IMG/VR virus record: IMGVR_UViG_3300035698_003817
Location: 1 to 38,660 of that record
Direction: 5' to 3' (one strand)
DNA: 38,660 bases
From: a virus
Part shown: positions 35,512 to 38,660 of the stretch, one piece after another
How positions within the stretch are numbered: the first letter of the stretch is position 1
How the letters are laid out: each line of letters begins with the position of its first letter
The notes under the pieces: generated by a model
Told to the model about the DNA's origin: nothing
The model's database searches: none
The model's input: the letters and a program-made list of their open reading frames with translations, nothing else
Position numbers and translations under genes: made by a program

Positions 35512-35767
35512 TATTGTCCTAGCTTTTATTCTAGGAGTTATTGTTAGTGGTCTAGTTTGGTTTTTTCTTATTAGAAAGTTCCTAGCTAGACTGCAAACAA
35601 AGTTGCCCGAGACTGATGTTAGGAGAGAGACCGTTAGCGCGCTGATTAATGGTGAAGAGCCTAAGGGAGAATTTATAAAAGTTAACAAAGTCGAAGAGTA
35701 TATCAATAATACCGAGGGCGAGATAAAGCTCGGAGACGTACTCGAAGACGAGGATAGAGACTTATGA
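35504..35767 (+). CDS. Membrane-anchored small protein (87 aa)
   Basis: One N-terminal membrane helix (about residues 4-24, IVLAFILGVIVSGLVWFFLIRKF) is followed by a soluble acidic segment ending KLGDVLEDEDRDL. The topology is like YneF-type small proteins. It overlaps both neighbours by 8 and 4 nt, consistent with strict translational coupling in the chaperonin operon. No family is recognised. Confidence 0.65.
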   Translation: MSNIVLAFILGVIVSGLVWFFLIRKFLARLQTKLPETDVRRETVSALINGEEPKGEFIKVNKVEEYINNTEGEIKLGDVLEDEDRDL

Positions 35768-35979
35768 GTAAAGGAAAATTAGAAAGAGATTCAGCTTGGC
35801 ATAAAGAACACGGTAAAAAGCTGAAGCGTAGGAAGAAAATAGCAAAAGCTCACTTACTGGCTTTGAAAAGACCAGTAGCTAAGAAGAAAAAGGTAGTAGC
35901 GCCTAAAGCAAATCCTATTCTTGCAAAGGTATCTTGGTGGAAGAAGATTATTCATAGAATTAAACAGATTTTAAAATGA
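35764..35979 (+). CDS. Small highly basic protein (71 aa)
   Basis: The protein (SKGKLERDSAWHKEHGKKLKRRKKIAKAHLLALKRPVAKKKKVVAPKANPILAKVSWWKKIIHRIKQILK) is over one-third Lys/Arg. The C-terminal amphipathic WWKKIIHRIKQIL looks membrane-active or nucleic-acid-binding. It starts at an ATGA overlap and ends at a 4-nt overlap with the chaperonin gene. Function unknown. Confidence 0.6.
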   Translation: MSKGKLERDSAWHKEHGKKLKRRKKIAKAHLLALKRPVAKKKKVVAPKANPILAKVSWWKKIIHRIKQILK

Positions 35980-37508
35980 GCAAACAAGTAAAATTCAGAG
36001 AAGAAGAGAGGGATAAAGTTAAGGCAGGTTTAGATATCGCGACGAAGTTAGTTCGAACTACATTGGGTCCGAAAGGGCAAAACGCGTTTATTGATGATAA
36101 GCTACAGCCGAAGATAACGAATGACGGTAAGATGATTCTGAACTCAATCACTTTAAAAGATAAGTTTGAGAATATGGGATTGTGGCTAGCTAAAAACGCG
36201 AGCAGTCAAACTGATGATGACGCAGGAGACGGTACGTCGACTACGACTGTCCTACTCGAAGCTATAGTCGCTGAAGCGCAGAAGAGACCTGAAAGTGTTA
36301 TGGATATTAAGCGTTCTTTACTCGAGACAGGCGCTAGAGTCGTTGAGTATATCAAAGAAGCGTCTACTTCTATAAAAAAAGAACAAATTGCGTCAGTCGC
36401 GAGCATATCCTCAGAGAGCGAGACTATAGGAGAGCTTATCGCTGAAGTAGTCGAAGAAGTGGGCGAGAAAGTGCCGGTGAAAGTTGAAGATAACGCTATG
36501 CCTAGAATCGAGTATGAGATATCGCAAGGATTAGAGACTCCTGTTGGGTATGCTGACCCTGCGTTTATCAATGATATTCGCAACGGAACTTGTGAATTGG
36601 AAAACGTCGCTGTATTCGCAACAGACCATAAGATATCTAGCTTACCTGACTTGACTGTATTCTTAGAAATGTTGAAAACGAATCAACTCAGTAATATCGT
36701 TATGTTGGTGGCTGATATCGACGCTTCAGTTCAAGGAATCTTCGTGAACTCAAAGCATATGGGTACAATGAATCCTTTAATCATTCACGCTAGAAATGCA
36801 GACCTAGACGATATGGTGGCTATGTCGGGAGCGACTCTGATATCTGAAAAAACGGGATTAAAATTGTCTGACGTAAAGCTCGAACACTTAGGAACGGTTA
36901 AGAAAATTGTAGTAGGCAGTAGAAAAACCGTAATTGTGAATGACTCTCCACTAGCTAAAGAGCAAGCTGAGAAGCTTAGGGCTATGGCAGAAGAGACCAA
37001 GAATATGTACGAAAAGCAGTTTATTTCTGATAGAGCCGATAGGTTAACTGGTGGAATCGCTGTTATCAAGGTTGGAGCTAATGTAGATATTGAAAGAGAA
37101 TACCAAAAGTACAAAATTGAAGACGCTATAAACGCGACTAAATCAGCGCTAGATGAGGGTATCGTTGAGGGTGGTGGTATGTGTCTCTACAGAATATCAA
37201 ACAAGTTCAAAGGGAACTCGATTGGTGAAGCGATACTAAGAAACGCGCTAAAAGCTCCGCTTAAAGCTATCATTGAAAATTGCGATGAAGACTACACCGC
37301 AGTTATCAAGAAAATGACTAGGAACAAAGGCTACGACGCTAAAGAGAACAAAATGGTCGATATGATAGAGTCGGGAATCATAGACCCAGCTAAGGTGACG
37401 CGTTGCGCCTTTGAAAACGCGCTAGAAACCGCCAGTAATTATATAACTATGTCCGTCTGTATAGCTGATGACGAAGAGGAAGAAGAAAAACAAATACCTA
37501 GACAATAA
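35976..37508 (+). CDS. groEL: GroEL-type group I chaperonin (510 aa)
   Basis: This is a complete Hsp60/GroEL homologue with ATPase motifs TLGPKG (29-34), NDGK (D50, equivalent to E. coli D52), GDGTSTTTVL (D85, equivalent to D87) and IEDAINATKSALDEGIVEGGG (D383, equivalent to D398). The C-terminal equatorial domain (GYDAKENKMVDMIESGIIDPAKVTRCAFENA) aligns well. Differences: 510 versus 548 residues; the apical domain lacks the KAPGFGDRRKAML-like stretch; Y203 of E. coli is Ala (GYADPAFIN, A196); and the Gly-Met tail is replaced by an acidic tail (DDEEEEE). It would fold a phage protein, perhaps the capsid, in the host cytoplasm. It is followed by a GroES-like gene, the reverse of the bacterial order. 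Confidence 0.93.
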   Translation: MSKQVKFREEERDKVKAGLDIATKLVRTTLGPKGQNAFIDDKLQPKITNDGKMILNSITLKDKFENMGLWLAKNASSQTDDDAGDGTSTTTVLLEAIVAEAQKRPESVMDIKRSLLETGARVVEYIKEASTSIKKEQIASVASISSESETIGELIAEVVEEVGEKVPVKVEDNAMPRIEYEISQGLETPVGYADPAFINDIRNGTCELENVAVFATDHKISSLPDLTVFLEMLKTNQLSNIVMLVADIDASVQGIFVNSKHMGTMNPLIIHARNADLDDMVAMSGATLISEKTGLKLSDVKLEHLGTVKKIVVGSRKTVIVNDSPLAKEQAEKLRAMAEETKNMYEKQFISDRADRLTGGIAVIKVGANVDIEREYQKYKIEDAINATKSALDEGIVEGGGMCLYRISNKFKGNSIGEAILRNALKAPLKAIIENCDEDYTAVIKKMTRNKGYDAKENKMVDMIESGIIDPAKVTRCAFENALETASNYITMSVCIADDEEEEEKQIPRQ

Positions 37509-37509
37509 T

Positions 37510-37752
37510 ATGACACCATTAAACAAGAAAATTCAATTAGAGATTAAGGAAGTAGAGGTTGGAATGATTCAGAGCGAAGCTATCGAAGAACACGGAACTA
37601 TTCTAGCTATAGGTAGTGAAGTAGACGCTAAGAAATTCCCGATTGGAAAAGAATTGTACTTCAAAGCGTGGGCAGTTGATGTAATCACAGAGAGCCAAGA
37701 GAAATTATACTTTATAAGTTCGGACTCCGACGCTATCTGTGCAATAGAATAA
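37510..37752 (+). CDS. groES: GroES-like co-chaperonin with shortened mobile loop (80 aa)
   Basis: The start at 37510 (AATAATATG) gives MTPLNKKIQLEIKEVE, matching the GroES opening IRPLHDRVIVKRKEVE. GTILAIGSEVDAKKFPIGKELYFKAW corresponds to the core GEVLAVG...VGDIVIFN, and EKLYFISSDSDAICAIE to EVLIMSESDILAIVE. The mobile loop that in E. coli runs from KSAGGIVLTG to KSTRG is reduced to VGMIQSEAIEEH, without an IVL-like tripeptide. It is 2 nt after the chaperonin stop. It should cap the phage chaperonin, but the contact must differ from GroEL-GroES. The fold assignment rests on the pattern of the two ends. Confidence 0.75.
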   Translation: MTPLNKKIQLEIKEVEVGMIQSEAIEEHGTILAIGSEVDAKKFPIGKELYFKAWAVDVITESQEKLYFISSDSDAICAIE

Positions 37753-37753
37753 T

Positions 37754-37927
37754 ATGAAGATATTTTATGTAATCTTTCATTTGTCCTTAACAGCAATGCC
37801 TATGATTTCTTGGAGTATCGTTGGGGTCAACCCAGACGTGAATCAGATTGTGATTGGTTCGCTGGTATCAGCTAACGGGTTCTTTCAAGGTCTAGTCTGT
37901 ATGTACCAAATAAAACGGGAAAGATAA
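37754..37927 (+). CDS. Small two-helix membrane protein (57 aa)
   Basis: The protein MKIFYVIFHLSLTAMPMISWSIVGVNPDVNQIVIGSLVSANGFFQGLVCMYQIKRER has hydrophobic segments at about residues 3-24 and 31-51 with a basic C-terminus, a holin-like hairpin topology. It starts 1 nt after the co-chaperonin stop and overlaps the next ATG by 1 nt (TAATG). It could be an additional holin or antiholin; no family is recognised. Confidence 0.6.
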   Translation: MKIFYVIFHLSLTAMPMISWSIVGVNPDVNQIVIGSLVSANGFFQGLVCMYQIKRER

Positions 37928-38109
37928 TGAAACTCTACTGTAACCAATGCGATTGGGAGAGCGAGTCAATCAGTTGTCCTTATCATTTGGCTAGAGAAGA
38001 TAAAGTAGAGGTAGAAAAAACGCGTGACTCTCTTAAACGAGACACCACGCGCAATTCTTGTCAGGGCTATCCTGACTGCACCACTTATAACGACACAAGT
38101 TCTAATTAA
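37927..38109 (+). CDS. Small Cys/His-rich protein (60 aa)
   Basis: C5, C8, C18, H21 (YCNQCDWESESISCPYHL) form a likely zinc knuckle, with two further Cys in SCQGYPDCTT. It is coupled to the upstream membrane protein gene by TAATG. It belongs to the group of mini zinc proteins at both ends of the window, which are contiguous on the circle. Function unknown. Confidence 0.65.
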   Translation: MKLYCNQCDWESESISCPYHLAREDKVEVEKTRDSLKRDTTRNSCQGYPDCTTYNDTSSN

Positions 38110-38120
38110 TTACAAGTATT

Positions 38121-38387
38121 ATGAAAAATGATATGCAGAAACATATAGAGATAAAGAGCTACACAGTTAAGGGAATACGAGTTGCGGTTGAGATAGATTA
38201 CGACGGAGACCAAGTAGCCTTAGTTGACCTAGACAAAGGAAGCCACGGGGGCAACGCAAAGCATTGGGTCTTCGCAGGTAGAAGTTGTGAGTACGAGCAA
38301 GGTTGGTACGATATATTAAATGCTATGAAAGTCGCAATGGGTGAAGCCTTTGCTGATTTAGCAGAGCATAACAAGAAGAATGGGTAA
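38121..38387 (+). CDS. Hypothetical protein (88 aa)
   Basis: A small alpha/beta protein: IEIKSYTVKGIRVAVEIDYDGDQVALVDLDKGSHGGNAKHWVFAGRSCEYEQGWYDILNAMKVAMGEAFADLAEHN. The N-terminal beta-hairpins and C-terminal helix form a compact domain without a known signature. A second in-frame ATG four codons in is an alternative start. It overlaps the next gene by 8 nt. Confidence 0.65.
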   Translation: MKNDMQKHIEIKSYTVKGIRVAVEIDYDGDQVALVDLDKGSHGGNAKHWVFAGRSCEYEQGWYDILNAMKVAMGEAFADLAEHNKKNG

Positions 38388-38658
38388 CCCTATGAACCAA
38401 CCAGATAAAGAGTGCCAGACTTGTGATTATAAAAATGCAGTAAGACACGGCAGAGCTGATTGGAGGTGTCGTGATTGTGGTAGACAGCTAATGCTTGAAT
38501 TAGTTTTGATGCACGAGGCTGAAAACCAAGATAAAGAGAAGAAACTGGAACTAAGAGATTGGCTACCAGACTTTAAGAAGTTCTTTATTCTGCTATTTGG
38601 GGTAATGCTCCCTTGGATTTTACTACTTTCATTATTAACCAATGGATTGTGTGACTGA
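38380..38658 (+). CDS. Zinc-ribbon membrane protein spanning the circular junction (92 aa)
   Basis: C13-x2-C16 and C31-x2-C34 (ECQTCDYKNAVRHGRADWRCRDCGRQL) form a zinc ribbon, followed by a helix and one C-terminal membrane segment (about 68-87, FFILLFGVMLPWILLLSLL). An alternative start (MNQPDKECQ) lies four codons downstream. The 3' 125 bases are repeated at the window start because of circular closure. The protein may tether a nucleic-acid-binding head to the membrane; this is inferred. Confidence 0.7.
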   Translation: MGNPMNQPDKECQTCDYKNAVRHGRADWRCRDCGRQLMLELVLMHEAENQDKEKKLELRDWLPDFKKFFILLFGVMLPWILLLSLLTNGLCD

Positions 38659-38660
38659 TA
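38534..38660. repeat. Terminal direct repeat, right copy
   Basis: Identical to 1-127; see the left copy. It marks circular closure of a 38,533-bp genome. Confidence 0.95.

Noticed and set aside
1-38660. CRISPR arrays, tRNA genes, integrase/attachment sites, insertion sequences
   Set aside because: No regularly spaced repeats, no cloverleaf candidates and no recombinase or transposase motifs were found by reading both strands.

Overview
The window is a complete, circularly closed genome of a tailed double-stranded DNA phage (Caudoviricetes), most likely podovirus-like. The first and last 127 bases are identical, so the unique genome is 38,533 bp. The window holds a terminase-portal-scaffold-capsid block, a head-tail adaptor, tail and ejection proteins, and a lysis cassette. 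I saw no integrase, lysogeny repressor, DNA polymerase, primase, helicase, RNA polymerase or tRNA gene, so it is probably a virulent phage that relies on host replication and transcription enzymes. The host cannot be named. Most genes start in an A/T-rich context (typically AAAAATATG) with A at -3 and no Shine-Dalgarno sequence, while promoters match the canonical TTGACA/TATAAT pattern. That combination argues against a typical Bacteroidota host and would fit a lineage with weak SD usage, such as Patescibacteria. This is an inference only. Standard code 11 translation works throughout and TGA is used as a stop.

Layout. Plus-strand genes run from 31890 across the circular junction to 24500. 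Positions 127-1063 carry tiny zinc-ribbon and membrane proteins and a candidate small RNA. Positions 1086-8909 carry packaging, portal, small basic proteins, scaffold and major capsid protein. Positions 8976-12521 carry further virion proteins. Positions 12526-13927 are a probable lysis cassette with a papain-like cysteine peptidase. Positions 13935-21012 carry fibre, LamG, tail and adaptor genes. An antisense HNH homing endonuclease (21009-21512) interrupts the late genes, and 21602-24500 encodes ejection-type proteins, one with a lysozyme/transglycosylase domain. The minus strand (31214 down to 24497) is a dense block of mostly small proteins with an exonuclease and a probable ssDNA-binding protein. 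It is split by a 579-bp non-coding region with tandem minus-strand promoters.

The accessory region at 31.2-38.6 kb is the most interesting part. Between divergent promoters lies a 480-nt non-coding stretch whose ends are perfectly complementary over 15 bp. It has internal hairpins, a 9-bp pseudoknot candidate, its own consensus promoter and a terminator: a candidate large structured RNA. It is followed by an operon coding a ParB-like protein, a PAPS-reductase-like (IbrA-type) protein, a HAD hydrolase, an IbrB-type ParB-like protein, an HNH nuclease and a VRR-NUC nuclease. Next comes a second operon, preceded by a three-way-junction leader RNA, that encodes a GroEL-type chaperonin and a GroES-type co-chaperonin with almost no mobile loop. 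The promoters of these two operons share a 16-bp dyad motif in the same register over the -35 box, which suggests common control.
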